This document shows positions 1 through 10,700 of a DNA stretch of 64,000 nt, one piece after another. The notes beneath the pieces are model-generated. The model searched no databases, was not told where the DNA came from, and saw only the letters and a list, made by a program, of their open reading frames with translations. This DNA comes from Massilia mucilaginosa (lineage in GTDB: Bacteria; Pseudomonadota; Gammaproteobacteria; Burkholderiales; Burkholderiaceae_D). The position numbers and the translations under genes were made by a program. The stretch is taken from assembly GCF_011682145.1 (NCBI RefSeq), contig NZ_WHJH01000004.1:186001-250000 (forward strand). The letters are read 5' to 3'. Numbering within the stretch: position 1 is the stretch's first letter; each line of letters starts with the position of its first letter.

Positions 1-1430
1 TCCAGGCGGCCGGCAAGGCCGTCGAGCACCTTGACCGCCGCTGCGGACAGCCATGGCGTCAAGGCGGGCAAGGCTGCCAGGTGTTGCGGCACCAGTGCGG
101 CCAGCACCGAGCGTGCCGCGCCGGGGGCGCGCTTGTCGGTGGCGATCAATTCGGCCAGGCCGGCGACGGCGGCGAGCGGCCAGCGCGCCGACGCCGACGT
201 CAGGCGCTTGATCGCCTTTTTTGCGGTGATCGACGCCAGCGCGCGGATCGCCTCCGGCGTGCCGATGCTGGCGATGGCGTCGGCGGCCAGGTCGGCGCCG
301 GCCCCGTCGCGCAGCGCCGCCACGGCGTCGGTGCCACGGTCCTGGATGGCGGTCGCAATCATCTGCGGCTTGTCGTACCACGCGAACAGGTAGAAGTCGT
401 CGCACGCCTTGATCGTATCGAGGGCGCACATGCTGGCGGCGTCGCGCACCGTCAGGCGCAGCCACGCCATCGAGGTGGGGTAGACGGGACCGGACGCGGC
501 GACGATGGCGTCCGACAGGCTCGGAGCGTCGGGCAGCAGCACGCCGAACAGCGCTTGCCGGTGCGCCGCCAGCGAAGGCAAACGGTCGCGAACCAGCTGC
601 ACGCAGGCGTCCCATACATCTTGCGGCGCATGCGCCAGATGGGAGCGCAGTGCCAGCTCGGTTTTGCCGAACACGTTTTCGGTGGGGGCGAACCATTGCC
701 CGGCATCGTCGTCGATGCAGATGCCGGGGTTGCGCAGCCCTTGCTGGCGCACGCTGATGCGTTCCATCCGCAGCAAGGTGTCGAGGGCGTACGCGATGCC
801 TTCGCGGGCCACCAGGAAGTCGATGAAAGGCACGCCATCGGACGGCGCCAGCAGGTCGTCGAAGGTGCTCGATAGTGCCAGCAAGACGATGTCGGAGGCG
901 GCGGAGCCGTCGCGCTGCCCGTGTTCGATGCGCTGCGCCGCCTCGTCCATCGCCGGACGCCAGCCCGACGCCGAGAGCGCGGGACTGAGTGGCGCGCATT
1001 GCCGCGCATGGGCCAGGAACAGGTTCCAGCTGGCGTCGGCGTCGATTGCGGGCGCATTGCCCGGGAAGCGGCGCGAGGGCAGGGCCAGCGCCATCATCGT
1101 GGCCGGCATGTCGATCAGCGGGGAGACGGCCAGCCAGGGGGCGATGTCGGACGCGGGCGCGGGCGCCACCACCGGCACTGGTGCCGCCGGCGCGGGCACT
1201 GGCGTTGCCGCCACTGGCGCACCGGCCCCGGTTTCCGCGTAGCCCTTGCCGGTTTTTTCGCGTATCAGCTTGGCCATCGCCGCGCCGGCCGTGGCGGCAT
1301 CCGGATGGTTCTTGGTCTGGACCTTGCCCGCCGTGCCGATCTTGCCGAAGCAGACCGTGACATCGCTGCCGTCCTGGCTCACTTCCCAAAATTTGCTGGA
1401 AACGCCATCGCTCAATTCAAATCGCAGCAT
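1..1430 (-). CDS. WGR-DUF4132 protein, C-terminal part outside window
   Basis: The ATG at 1430 opens a frame of 476 codons that stays open to the window edge, so only the N-terminal ~40% is seen. It starts MLRFELSDGVSSKFWEV and continues with the WGR core (VCFGKIGTAGK) up to KLIREKTGKGYAE at about residue 65. A Pro/Ala/Val-rich linker follows, then the helical region with APWLAVSPLID, LALPSRRFPG, PFIDFLVAREG and ELALRSHLAHAP. The start is supported by GGGATG upstream and by the shared family N-terminus, although the second residue is Leu instead of the usual Arg. It lies 35 bp after the neighbouring copy. Family function is unknown; E. coli relatives are MolR and YehI. Confidence 0.85.
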   Translation of the reverse strand, partial: MLRFELSDGVSSKFWEVSQDGSDVTVCFGKIGTAGKVQTKNHPDAATAGAAMAKLIREKTGKGYAETGAGAPVAATPVPAPAAPVPVVAPAPASDIAPWLAVSPLIDMPATMMALALPSRRFPGNAPAIDADASWNLFLAHARQCAPLSPALSASGWRPAMDEAAQRIEHGQRDGSAASDIVLLALSSTFDDLLAPSDGVPFIDFLVAREGIAYALDTLLRMERISVRQQGLRNPGICIDDDAGQWFAPTENVFGKTELALRSHLAHAPQDVWDACVQLVRDRLPSLAAHRQALFGVLLPDAPSLSDAIVAASGPVYPTSMAWLRLTVRDAASMCALDTIKACDDFYLFAWYDKPQMIATAIQDRGTDAVAALRDGAGADLAADAIASIGTPEAIRALASITAKKAIKRLTSASARWPLAAVAGLAELIATDKRAPGAARSVLAALVPQHLAALPALTPWLSAAAVKVLDGLAGRL

Positions 1431-1465
1431 CGTTCATCCCGAATGTAAAAGTATGGGCGCGCCGC

Positions 1466-4400
1466 TCAGGCGCACAAGTCTTGCATGTCGCGTATCAGTT
1501 CACTGGCGACGATGGAGCCCAGCGTCGACAGAGGATAACAAGCCGCTTTGCCGTTGACTGTCTGGCTATCCGTGACGCGCACTTCCTTCAAGCGCTGTTC
1601 CGGCTCGTGCTCGGGCATGCCGACGATCAGGCCGGGGTCGAGGTGCAGTTCCAGCAGGCGGCCGTCGCCGAGTGGCTTGTAGAACTCCCCGATCCAGCCG
1701 CCGTCCTGCGGGTCGCCGCGACGCCAGCCTTTGTTGGTGAGGCCAAGCACGCGTCCCGTCGGCACTTTTTCGCTGTCCCAGCGCGTCAACGCGAGCGTGC
1801 CCGATTCCGCCCCGGTGAGCGCGTACGTGTCGCGCCCGATCTGGGCAAACGGTTGCAGCAGTTCGTAGTCGGCAAACAGTTGGCCGAACGCGCTTGCCTC
1901 GGCGGCGGGCAGGTCGAGCGCATGCGGAATGCCGATCACAGCCTCCGGCGGCAGGTCGAACACCTCGTCGGCGGCGCTGGTGAGCGCCCCATCCGGTCCC
2001 ACGCGGAAGCACCCGAGCAGTCGCCCGTCCGGGCCTGCCGCATATGCGCCCCACACCAGCCGCTGCACCAGGTGGCGCACCAGCGGGTGCCCCGCGAGGA
2101 AGGTGAAAAAGACCTGCGGCTGCCAGCGCCGCTGCGTGCACATCGCCTGTTCAAGCCGCAGCACCTGCTGCGCGGCGATGGTGCGGGCATCCTTCTTGAG
2201 CAGCTTGAAGCGCTCTTGCGCCGCGCCGGACAATGCGGCGTCGTCGGTTTTCTTCGGCTTGGGCAGGTCGGCCAGGCGCGCGCCGTCGGCATCGCGTACG
2301 TACGGCTTGAGCGTCTCGTCGAAGCCGACCCGGAACTGGCGTGGGCCAAAGTCGAGCAGCAAGGCGCCGTCATCGTCCAGGCCCAGGTCGGGCGCGAGGC
2401 GGTCTTCCAGTTCGTCGACGCTCAGCTTGCGCGCCTCGGCGATCTGGCCGATCTTCTCGCGCGCGTTGTCTTGCAGGGCCTTGAACTTGACCTTCTGAGC
2501 AATCCCGTTGAGCAGCATCAGCGCGGTGTCGGTACCGATCTCGCACAGGATGTCCAGGCCAAGAATGGCGCGCTGGTGCTGGCTTTCGCCCGGCCAGGCA
2601 CGGATCAGCGGCGTGAGCTTGCGCGCGATGTCGTCGTTGCCAAACAGGCGCAGGGCACTGAATGCCCAATTCTCTTTGGCGTCTGCACCGGCGTCGGTCC
2701 ACGCGTTAAACAAGTCCCAGGCAAAATCGGCGAGCGAGGCGCCGGTGCAGACTTGCCGCAGGTGCGCGATGCCAGGGTACACGCCGTCGGCCTGGGGAAA
2801 GCGCAGCATCACGCCGATGGGGTCGAGTGCCGCGTCGGGCAAGGCCTTGCCATTGCTGGCCAGGCGCGGACGGGTCCAGTTACGCGGCATCCAGAAGGCC
2901 GGCAGCGGTCCGATTTTTGCGGGCAGGCGGTCGAGTGGATCTTCGTCGAGCAGGGCGCGCAAGGCTTCGCTGACCTTGCTCTGCTGGTAGCGGCTGGCCA
3001 CATCGGCCAGCAGCGTTTCGTGACCGCCTTCGGCCAGCAGGTGCAGGGCGCGGACGGCGGCGTCGCGCGCGCTGCCGGCTTTGCCGAGGGCCGGCGCAAT
3101 CAGGCCGCAGGCGGCATGTTCTGGATTGTCCAGCAGCCATGCGCGCGCCAGCTCGCGCGCGCTTTTGCTTTTGAGGGTTGCGTACGCGCGCGCTACCGGC
3201 GCGGCCAGGGCGACCACGCCGAAGTAGCGGGCATACGGCAGCTCGTCGGCCGGGCGCCGCTCGCACATGCCCACCAGCGCCGGCAGGCCGGCAAGGCCCA
3301 AGGTGGCGATGGCATAGCCGGGCGAGTTGATCTCGTATTTGGACATGGTGCTCCATACGGCCGCGTTGAACGGCGCCGGCATGTCGGCAATCGCGTGCAC
3401 GCAGCCGCCGATTTCGTAGCCGCCGACCGAGTAGGCTTCCCACAGGGCGACGACCTTGGCGACATCGCCCGCCGCGATGGCCGCCGCCGCGTCGGCGGGG
3501 CCGGGATAGCGTTTCCAGTTGTACGGCCAGGCGTTGTAGCGTTTTTGCTTGAGCAGCTCCTGGCGCTCGTCCTCGCTCCAGCGTATCACCGGCGCCAGGT
3601 CCAGCGGCGCCAGCGTGAGGACGTTGGCGCCCGGCTTCGGCGCCGCCAGCCACGGTGGACTTCTCAAGACCGCCGGCAGCTCGGCCAGGTCGGCCAGGTC
3701 GGCCGGGGCGGCGGCGCGCGCGGCCACGGCGTCGAGCAGCGCGGCCGCCGGGGCCGACATCCATGGCTTGACGTCCGCTACCTGGTCCGCATGGTCCAGC
3801 ACCAGATCTGCAAGCACCGCGCTGGCCGCGGCCGGGGCCTGCTTGGCGGCGGCCAGCTCCGACAGGGCGGCCAGCGCCGCACACGGCCAGCGTTTCGCTG
3901 CCGATGCCAGGCGCTTGAGCGACTTCTTGCTCGCTTCGCAGGCCAGTGCCAGGGCGCGCAGCGCGTCGGGCGTGCCGATATGGGCCAGTGCTTCGCCGGT
4001 CGCATCGATGCCGGCGCCGTCCTTCAACAGGTCAACCGCCTCGATGCCGCGCTCCTGCACCATGGTGGCCACGGCGGCGGGCAGGTTGTAAAAGTAGTGA
4101 ACCGCGTAGGTGCCGGTGGACGGCACGAACGGGTCGAGCGCGCGCAGGGCGGCCGGCGCGCTGGCGCTCAGGCGCAGCCAGGCGGCCGTGTCGACTTCCT
4201 GCTGCGCGAGTGCGAGGGCCAGCGCGTCGGACAGGTCGGGCAGGTCGGGCAGCAGCACGCCGAACAGCGGCTGGCGCCGCACGGGCAATGTCGGCAGCGC
4301 CGCGCGGATCATGCCGACGCACTGCTCCCAAACTTCCTGCGGCGCGTGCGCCAGGTGGGCGCGCATCGCCAGCTCGGTTGATCCGAAGTCGTCATTCGAT

Positions 4401-5134
4401 GGCGAAAACGACCCAATGCCCCGTTCACCCATGTACCAGCACATGCCATACTGGTTGGTGTGTTCTTCGATGCTCACGCGTTCCATGTCGATCAGCACTT
4501 GCAGCGCATACGGCAAGCCTTTGGCGGCCACCAGGAAGTCGAGGAAGGGCGCGCCCTCCGCCGCTGCCAGCTTGTCTTCGACCAGCGTCGACACTGCCAG
4601 CAGCACCAGGTCGGACGCGGGCGAACCGCTGCGCAGATTGCCGCTGATGCGGGCGACGGCTTCGCTCACGGCGTCCTGGAAGCTTTTGGGGGAGTTGTCG
4701 GGGGCGACGTCGGCATAGCGCCGCACGCGCGAGATGAACAGGTCCCAGCAGGCCGCCGCGTCGGCGTTCGGCGGTGCACCGGGAAAGCGGCGCGACGCCA
4801 TGGCCCTGGCCGCGAGGGCACGCGGCAGGTCGATCAGCGGGGCGACAGCCAGCCATGGCGCAACCTCGCCCGTTGCCGGCGTGGAGACGGGAGCGACTGG
4901 CGCCGGCGGCGGCGTCGGGCACGCGCCAGCATTGATTTCGGCGTAGCCCTTGGCGCACTTTTCGCGAATGAGTTTTTCGATCGCCGCCGCAGCTTTGCCG
5001 GCATCGGCGTGTTGCTTGGTCTGGCTGGTGCCGGCGCTGCCGATCCTGCCGTAGCAGACGTTGACGTCGCAGCCGTCCTGGCCTATCTGCCAGAATTTAT
5101 CGGACGCCCCATCGCTCAATTCAAATCGCCGCAT
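1466..5134 (-). CDS. WGR-DUF4132 protein, full-length copy
   Basis: The product has 1222 residues, close to the size expected for E. coli YehI-type proteins. Residues 1-66 form a WGR domain (KFWQIGQDGCDVNVCYGRIG), then a Pro-rich linker to about 92. The middle is a long alanine/leucine-rich helical region resembling HEAT-like repeats. The C-terminal DUF4132-type part holds LAPDLGLD (~913), LLLDFGPRQFRVGFDE (~926), LLKKDARTIAAQQVLRLE (~977), HPLVRHLVQRLVWGAY (~1015) and LFADYELLQPFAQIGRDTY (~1085). It ends SELIRDMQDLCA. GGAGATGG precedes the ATG. It can serve as the reference copy for judging deletions in its neighbours. WGR domains are associated with nucleic-acid or PARP-linked proteins; the role here is unknown. 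Confidence 0.9.
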   Translation of the reverse strand: MRRFELSDGASDKFWQIGQDGCDVNVCYGRIGSAGTSQTKQHADAGKAAAAIEKLIREKCAKGYAEINAGACPTPPPAPVAPVSTPATGEVAPWLAVAPLIDLPRALAARAMASRRFPGAPPNADAAACWDLFISRVRRYADVAPDNSPKSFQDAVSEAVARISGNLRSGSPASDLVLLAVSTLVEDKLAAAEGAPFLDFLVAAKGLPYALQVLIDMERVSIEEHTNQYGMCWYMGERGIGSFSPSNDDFGSTELAMRAHLAHAPQEVWEQCVGMIRAALPTLPVRRQPLFGVLLPDLPDLSDALALALAQQEVDTAAWLRLSASAPAALRALDPFVPSTGTYAVHYFYNLPAAVATMVQERGIEAVDLLKDGAGIDATGEALAHIGTPDALRALALACEASKKSLKRLASAAKRWPCAALAALSELAAAKQAPAAASAVLADLVLDHADQVADVKPWMSAPAAALLDAVAARAAAPADLADLAELPAVLRSPPWLAAPKPGANVLTLAPLDLAPVIRWSEDERQELLKQKRYNAWPYNWKRYPGPADAAAAIAAGDVAKVVALWEAYSVGGYEIGGCVHAIADMPAPFNAAVWSTMSKYEINSPGYAIATLGLAGLPALVGMCERRPADELPYARYFGVVALAAPVARAYATLKSKSARELARAWLLDNPEHAACGLIAPALGKAGSARDAAVRALHLLAEGGHETLLADVASRYQQSKVSEALRALLDEDPLDRLPAKIGPLPAFWMPRNWTRPRLASNGKALPDAALDPIGVMLRFPQADGVYPGIAHLRQVCTGASLADFAWDLFNAWTDAGADAKENWAFSALRLFGNDDIARKLTPLIRAWPGESQHQRAILGLDILCEIGTDTALMLLNGIAQKVKFKALQDNAREKIGQIAEARKLSVDELEDRLAPDLGLDDDGALLLDFGPRQFRVGFDETLKPYVRDADGARLADLPKPKKTDDAALSGAAQERFKLLKKDARTIAAQQVLRLEQAMCTQRRWQPQVFFTFLAGHPLVRHLVQRLVWGAYAAGPDGRLLGCFRVGPDGALTSAADEVFDLPPEAVIGIPHALDLPAAEASAFGQLFADYELLQPFAQIGRDTYALTGAESGTLALTRWDSEKVPTGRVLGLTNKGWRRGDPQDGGWIGEFYKPLGDGRLLELHLDPGLIVGMPEHEPEQRLKEVRVTDSQTVNGKAACYPLSTLGSIVASELIRDMQDLCA

Positions 5135-5170
5135 TCCATCTCCATAAAGTTAAAGCATGTGCATGTCGTC

Positions 5171-7675
5171 TCAGACGCGCAATTGTTCCACATCCCAGTG
5201 CAGCTCGCTGAAGACAACTGGTGCGAGCTGAGGGAACATGACCGATTCGCCTACGCCACCCCACGCGTCGGCACGTGCGACCTCCACGATATCGGGCTTC
5301 TGGGGCGGGCAATTGCGAATGTTCCCGGGACTCAGACCAGGTGAAATGTGCATGATCGCCAGATGTTTGACGTCAATCCGTTTCGTGAATTCGCGCACAA
5401 GGCCTCCGTCTCCCGCGCCTGCCTGGAGCCAACCACGATTGAAGAGCGCCACCAGGCGGCTGGCAGCTATGGGTGTTTCCCGGCCCGGCAGGAGACATTC
5501 GTTTGCAAAGGCGTAGTCCGTCCCCTGTGTCTCGCGGCCGATCTGGATAAATGGCTGCGGCAGCTCGTGGTCGGGGAACAGCTGGCCCAAACCCGCACCG
5601 TCGTTCGCTTCGAGCTCCATTTCATGCACGATGCCAATCCGGAAAAGCTCACCCTGCGGCAGCTCGAACGGTTCGTTGCGGGTGTCGATGAAGGTGCCGT
5701 CGGGCGCCACGCGAAAGCACGCCGTCAGCGCGCCGCGGTAGTTGCCACCGCAGCGCAACAGGTAGACGCCCCACACCAGGCGCGGCACCAGATAGCGCAG
5801 CAGCGGATGACCAACCAGCGCCGTGCGGAACACTGCCGGATTCCAGCGGTATGACGTGCACATTGCCATCTCCAGCCGTTGCACCTGCTGCGCGGCCAAA
5901 TTGCGCACATCTTTCTTGAGCAGCTTGAAACGCATCACGGCGGCGCGCGCAAGCTCGGCGTCGTCGGTGCTTTTTGGTTTGGGAAGCCGGAACAGGCGCA
6001 CGCCAGCGTGGTTGCGCACATACGGTTTACAGCGTGCGTCGAAACCGACCCGGAACTGGCGCGGGCCGAAGTCGAGCAGCATCTCGCCCTGGGCGTCGAG
6101 ATCGAGGCGGGGCGCCATGTAGTCGTGCAGTTCCACTGGTATCAATCCGCGCTCGTCGGCGATTGCCGCAATCTTGTCGCGTGCGCGGTTCTGCACATCC
6201 TTGAACTTGCGCTCCATGGCGATCCCATTGAGCAGCATGAGCGCCACCTCGCTGCCGATCATCGCAAGGATGTCCAGGCCGGAGGCCGCGCACGCGCATG
6301 GATTTTTTCCAGGCCATGCAGTGAGCAGCGGGGCAAGTCGACGTGCGCAGTCGTCATTGCCCAGCAGACCGAGCGCAAGATAGGCCCAGTTGTCGCTGGC
6401 CGGTGCACCGTGGTCAAACCAGGCGCGGAACAGGTCCCAGGCAAAGTCGGCCAGCGAGTCCGGCGTGCACGCCGCGCGCACCTGGGCCAAGCCGGCGTAC
6501 TCGCCTTCCCCGCAAGGGAAACTGAGCATGGTGCCCAGGGTATCGAGCGCGCCATCCGGCAGCGCCTTGCCGTTAGCGGAAAGAAGAGGGCGCCTCCATG
6601 AACGCGGTGTCCAGAATGCCGGCAGCGTGCCGATGTCGGCGGGATACAGGTCGAGCGGCTCTTCGTCGATCAGTGCGCGCATGGCGCGCGTGACGGCTGG
6701 CCTGTCGTAGCGCAGGGCGACCTTCATCAGCATGTCGGCGTGGCCGGCCGCAGCGAGCATGCGCAGCGCCTGGCGCGCATGGTTGCGCGCATCCCCGCCG
6801 ATGCCCAGCGCAGCCGCAGCCAGGCCGCAGACGGCGTGTTCGGGAAAAGCCAGCAGCCAGTTGCGGGCGCTGGCCTGTAGCGCCTTGCCTTTCAGGGTGG
6901 CGTACGCGCGCGCAACCGGCGGCGCCAGTTCAGTGGCGCCGAAGTACTGTGCATACGACAGGTTCTGCGCAAGATGGCGCGTGACCATGGCGATCAGGCC
7001 GGGCAAGCCATCCAGTCCGAGCCTGGCGATGGCATAACCTGGATGATTGACCTCCATGTGCGCCACCGCATTCCAAACGTGCGCGTTCAGTGGTACCGGC
7101 AGATCGGCAATCAGGCGTGTCGCGTCACCCGCGTGCGCGCCCGCATTGATGCAGGCGCGCCAGGCCGCCAGCATGGCGTCGGCTGCATGTGTCTTCATCG
7201 CGGAACGCAGACTTGAAAGCGCCTCGCCCTTGCCCTGTCGTCCCGGGATGATGTTGCTGACATGCTGTCGTTGGCTGACATTCTTGCGTTGCAGCTCGCT
7301 CCAGTGCACGACCGGGGCCAGCGCCAGCGGATCGAGTGCGAGTGCCGGCAGGGCTTTGCAGGTCGCCCCGGCCCAGCGCGGGCGGATCAGCGTCTCCGGC
7401 AGGTCCGCATCGGCGCCCGGCTCCACCGGCGGTGCCGCGATCGGCACCGGTGCAGGTGTGGGCATGCCAGCGGCAATCTCCACATAGCCCATGCTGGACC
7501 TTTTGCGGCGCAGCCGATCGATCGCCGCCGCCGCTTTGGCATCGTCGGCATGGCTGATGGTGTGCGTTTGTCCGACCGTGCCCACCTTGCCATGGCGGAC
7601 ATGCACGTCGGATCCATCCTGTTCCACCTCCCAGAATTTGTCCGAGACGCCATCGCCACATTCAAATCGCCGCAT
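5171..7675 (-). CDS. WGR-DUF4132 protein lacking the N-terminal middle region
   Basis: The product has 834 residues, about 390 fewer than full-length copies. The WGR domain (MRRFECGDGVSDKFWEVEQ to about residue 66) and a proline-rich linker are present. The sequence then passes directly to LALAPVVHWSELQRK, which in full copies sits near residue 510. The segment carrying SRRFPG, FLDFLVADKG and LALRAHLAHAP is absent. Everything downstream is kept, including LLDFGPRQFRVGFDARCK, LLKKDVRNLAAQQVQRLE and HPLLRYLVPRLVWGVY. The C-terminus is atypical (VVFSELHWDVEQLRV instead of SELIRDMQ). GGTGATCC precedes the ATG. The deletion is in frame, so it may be a functional short form or decay that kept its frame by chance. 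Confidence 0.87.
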   Translation of the reverse strand: MRRFECGDGVSDKFWEVEQDGSDVHVRHGKVGTVGQTHTISHADDAKAAAAIDRLRRKRSSMGYVEIAAGMPTPAPVPIAAPPVEPGADADLPETLIRPRWAGATCKALPALALDPLALAPVVHWSELQRKNVSQRQHVSNIIPGRQGKGEALSSLRSAMKTHAADAMLAAWRACINAGAHAGDATRLIADLPVPLNAHVWNAVAHMEVNHPGYAIARLGLDGLPGLIAMVTRHLAQNLSYAQYFGATELAPPVARAYATLKGKALQASARNWLLAFPEHAVCGLAAAALGIGGDARNHARQALRMLAAAGHADMLMKVALRYDRPAVTRAMRALIDEEPLDLYPADIGTLPAFWTPRSWRRPLLSANGKALPDGALDTLGTMLSFPCGEGEYAGLAQVRAACTPDSLADFAWDLFRAWFDHGAPASDNWAYLALGLLGNDDCARRLAPLLTAWPGKNPCACAASGLDILAMIGSEVALMLLNGIAMERKFKDVQNRARDKIAAIADERGLIPVELHDYMAPRLDLDAQGEMLLDFGPRQFRVGFDARCKPYVRNHAGVRLFRLPKPKSTDDAELARAAVMRFKLLKKDVRNLAAQQVQRLEMAMCTSYRWNPAVFRTALVGHPLLRYLVPRLVWGVYLLRCGGNYRGALTACFRVAPDGTFIDTRNEPFELPQGELFRIGIVHEMELEANDGAGLGQLFPDHELPQPFIQIGRETQGTDYAFANECLLPGRETPIAASRLVALFNRGWLQAGAGDGGLVREFTKRIDVKHLAIMHISPGLSPGNIRNCPPQKPDIVEVARADAWGGVGESVMFPQLAPVVFSELHWDVEQLRV

Positions 7676-7689
7676 GGATCACCATATAG

Positions 7690-7716
7690 TTAGTCATCGC
7701 GAATCAGTTTTCCGAC
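7690..7716 (-). pseudogene. Relic of the 3' end of a deleted array copy
   Basis: The spacer between two copies is 55 bp here instead of 35-37. Read on the minus strand it contains codons for VGKLIRDD followed by TAA. This resembles the conserved C-terminal tail SELIRDMQ of the array genes, and the ACTGATTCGCGA core matches at nucleotide level. It follows an intact stop codon at 7731, so it is not the end of the neighbouring gene. I read it as a footprint of a nearly fully deleted copy. The match is short. Confidence 0.5.
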
Positions 7717-7730
7717 CGCTACCGCACCGC

Positions 7731-10700
7731 TCATGCGCACAGCGCCTGCATGTCGCGAATCAGTTCACTGGCGGCGATCTGATCGAGCGTCGACAGCGGC
7801 TCGGGTTCGTCGACGCCGCCCCAGTTGCCGGGCAAGCCGACGGTGAGCTCCTTGAGGATTTGTTCGGGGAACTCGTCCACCAGGCCGGCGACGATGCCCG
7901 GCTCGAAGCGCAGGTTGACCACGCGGCCGGCACCAAGCGTCTTGGTGAAGTCCAGCATGCTGCCGCCGTCGAGCGGGCGGCCGCGCCGCCAGCCCTTGTT
8001 GGCCATGCCCAGCACGCGCCCGGTCGGCACGGTGATGTCTTTCCAGCGCATCAGCGCGCTGGCGCTCATTTCCCCGGCGCTCAGCGCGTAGGTGTCGCGC
8101 CCGATCTGGGCGAATGGCTGCATCAGCTCATAGTCGGCGAACAGTTGCGCAAAGGCGGCGCTGTCGATGGCTGGCAGGTCGATCGCATGCGGGATGCCGA
8201 TGCGGATGTTCTGGCCTTGCGGCAGGTTGAACGCGTCGTCGTCGGCATCGGTCAGGCCGCCGTCGGGGCCAACCCGCAGGCAGGCGAGCAGGCATCCGCC
8301 GTGGCTGGCGCCTGCCTCGACCTCATACACGCCCCATACCAGCCGCTGTACCAGGTGGCGCAGCAGCGGATGGTGCGCCAGGAAGTCGAGGAACACTTGC
8401 GGCTCCCAGCGGCGCTGGGCGCACATGGCCACTTCCAGCCGCACAATCTGCTGGGCGGCGATGGTGCGCGCGTCTTTCTTGAGCAGCTTGTAGCGCTCGA
8501 CCGCCGCATCGGCCAGCCCGGCGTCGTCGGATTTTTTTGGCTTGGGCAGGTCGGCCAGGCGCGCGCCATCCTCGTCGCGCACGAAGGGCTTGAGCGTCTC
8601 GTCGAAACCGACCAGGAAGCGGCGCGGTCCGAAATCGAGCAGCAGCGTGCCCTGTTCGTCCAGGCCCAGGTCGGGCGCGAGCCGGTCTTCCAGTTCTTCG
8701 GTGGTGAGCTCGCGCGCTTCGGCGATCTGGGCGATTTTTTCGCGCGCGTTGTCCTGCAAACCCTTGAACTTGACCTTTTGCGCAATGCCGTTCAGGAGCA
8801 TGAGGGCGGTGTCGGTGCCGATCGCGGCCAGTACATCGAGTCCGGCCACCGCGCGCGCATGCTGGCTCTCGCCGGGCCACGCGCGGATCATCGGGGTCAG
8901 CTTGCGCGCCACGTCGTCGTTGCCGAACACGCGCAGCGCGCCATAGGCCCAGTTTTCTTTCGGGTCGGCGCCGGCGTCGAGCCAGGCGCGGAACAGTTCC
9001 CACGCAAAGTCGGCCAGCGAGGCTGGCGTACAGGCCTCGCGCACCTGCGGCAGGCCGGCGTAGACGCCGTCTTCCTGCGGAAAACGCAGCATGGCGCCGA
9101 GCGGATCGAGCGCGCTGTCGGGCAGTACCTTGCCGCTGCCGGCCAGGCGCGGACGGGTCCAGTTGCGCGGCAACCAGAACGCCGGCAGAGGGTCGACCCT
9201 GGCCGGATGGCGATCGAGCGGATCTTCATCGAGCATGGTCTCGATGGCGGCGTTGACGGCGTCCTGCTGGTAGCGGCTCGCCGTATTGACTATGATCGCG
9301 CGGTGCCCGCCGGCCGCCAGCAGTTGCAGGAGGCCGGCGGCGCAATTGCGCGCCGCGCCGGGTTTGCCCAGCGCCGGCGCGATCAGGGCGCAGGCCGCGT
9401 ACTCCGGGTTGGCCAGCAGCCAGCTGCGCGCGATGGCACGCAGCGACTTGTTCTTGCCGCTGGCGCAAATGCGCCCCATGAGCTGCGCCAGTTCGACGCT
9501 GCCGAAGTGCATTGCGTACGGCAGTACGTCGACCGGATTGCGCTCGCACATGAGCAGCAGCGCCGGCAGGCTGTCCACGCCCAGCGTGGCGAAGGCGTAG
9601 CCGGGCGAGTTGATGTCGTGTGCGGCCATGGCGGTCCACACCGCCGCGTTGAAAGGTGCGGGCAGGTCGGCGATGGCGTGCACGCAGCCGCCGATGTCGT
9701 CATTCTCGTCGGCATAGTGCTCCCACAGCGCGACCACGGCCTGCACATCGCCCGCCGCGATGGCGGCGGCCGTGCCTTGCGGGCCGTCGAAACGCTCGGC
9801 GTCGTAAGGCCAGGCGTTGTAGCGCTGGTCGGCCAGCAGGCGCTGGCGCTGCTGTTCGGTCCAGCGCGTGCAGGGCGCCAGCGGCAGCGCCGCCAGCGCC
9901 TGCGGTTTTGGCGCCGGCTTGGGCGGCGCCATCCACGGCGGGTTGGCCAGCACCGCTGGCAGCTCGTGCGCATCGGCGGCGTCGAGCGATGCGCTGAACT
10001 TGCCGGCCATCTCGGCCAGCAGCCGGGCGGCCGGGGCCGCGATCCACGGCGTGATTGCCGGCACCGCGCCGGCATGGTCCAGCACCAGGCTGGCGAGGGT
10101 GGACCGCAATGCCGGCGCTGAGGCCGGGTCGCTGGCGACCAGTTCCGACAGGGCGGCCATGGCGGCCAGCGGCCAGCGCTGCGTCGCCATCGTCAGGCGT
10201 CCCAGCGATTTTTTGGTGACGTTGCAGACCTTCGCCAGCGCGCGCAGTGCGTCCGGCGTACCGATGCAGGCCAGCGCGTCGCCGGCCGCATCGACGCCGG
10301 CGGCTTCGTCGAGCAGCGCGACCGCGTCGACGCCATGCTCCAGCACCAGCGCGGCCACCACGGACGGCATGTTGTAAAACAGGTTGCGCGCGTACTCGTC
10401 ATATCTTGGTTCGAACGGCTCCATTGCCTGCAAGCTGGCCGGATCGCGCGCGGTCAGACGCAGCCACCCGCTCGGGTTGTAGGGATGCTGCGCGAGCGTG
10501 AGGACCAGCGCGTCCGACAGCGCCGGCTCCTCGGGCAGCAGCAGGGCGCACAGCGGCTGGCGGTATACGGACAAGGTGGGCAGGCCGTCGCGCAGCAGTT
10601 GCGCGCATTCCTGCCACAGCGCTTCCGGCGCCCACGCCAGATGCGAGCGAAATGCCAGTTCGGTCGCGCCGAAACTGCTGCGCGACGACCCGTACGACAG

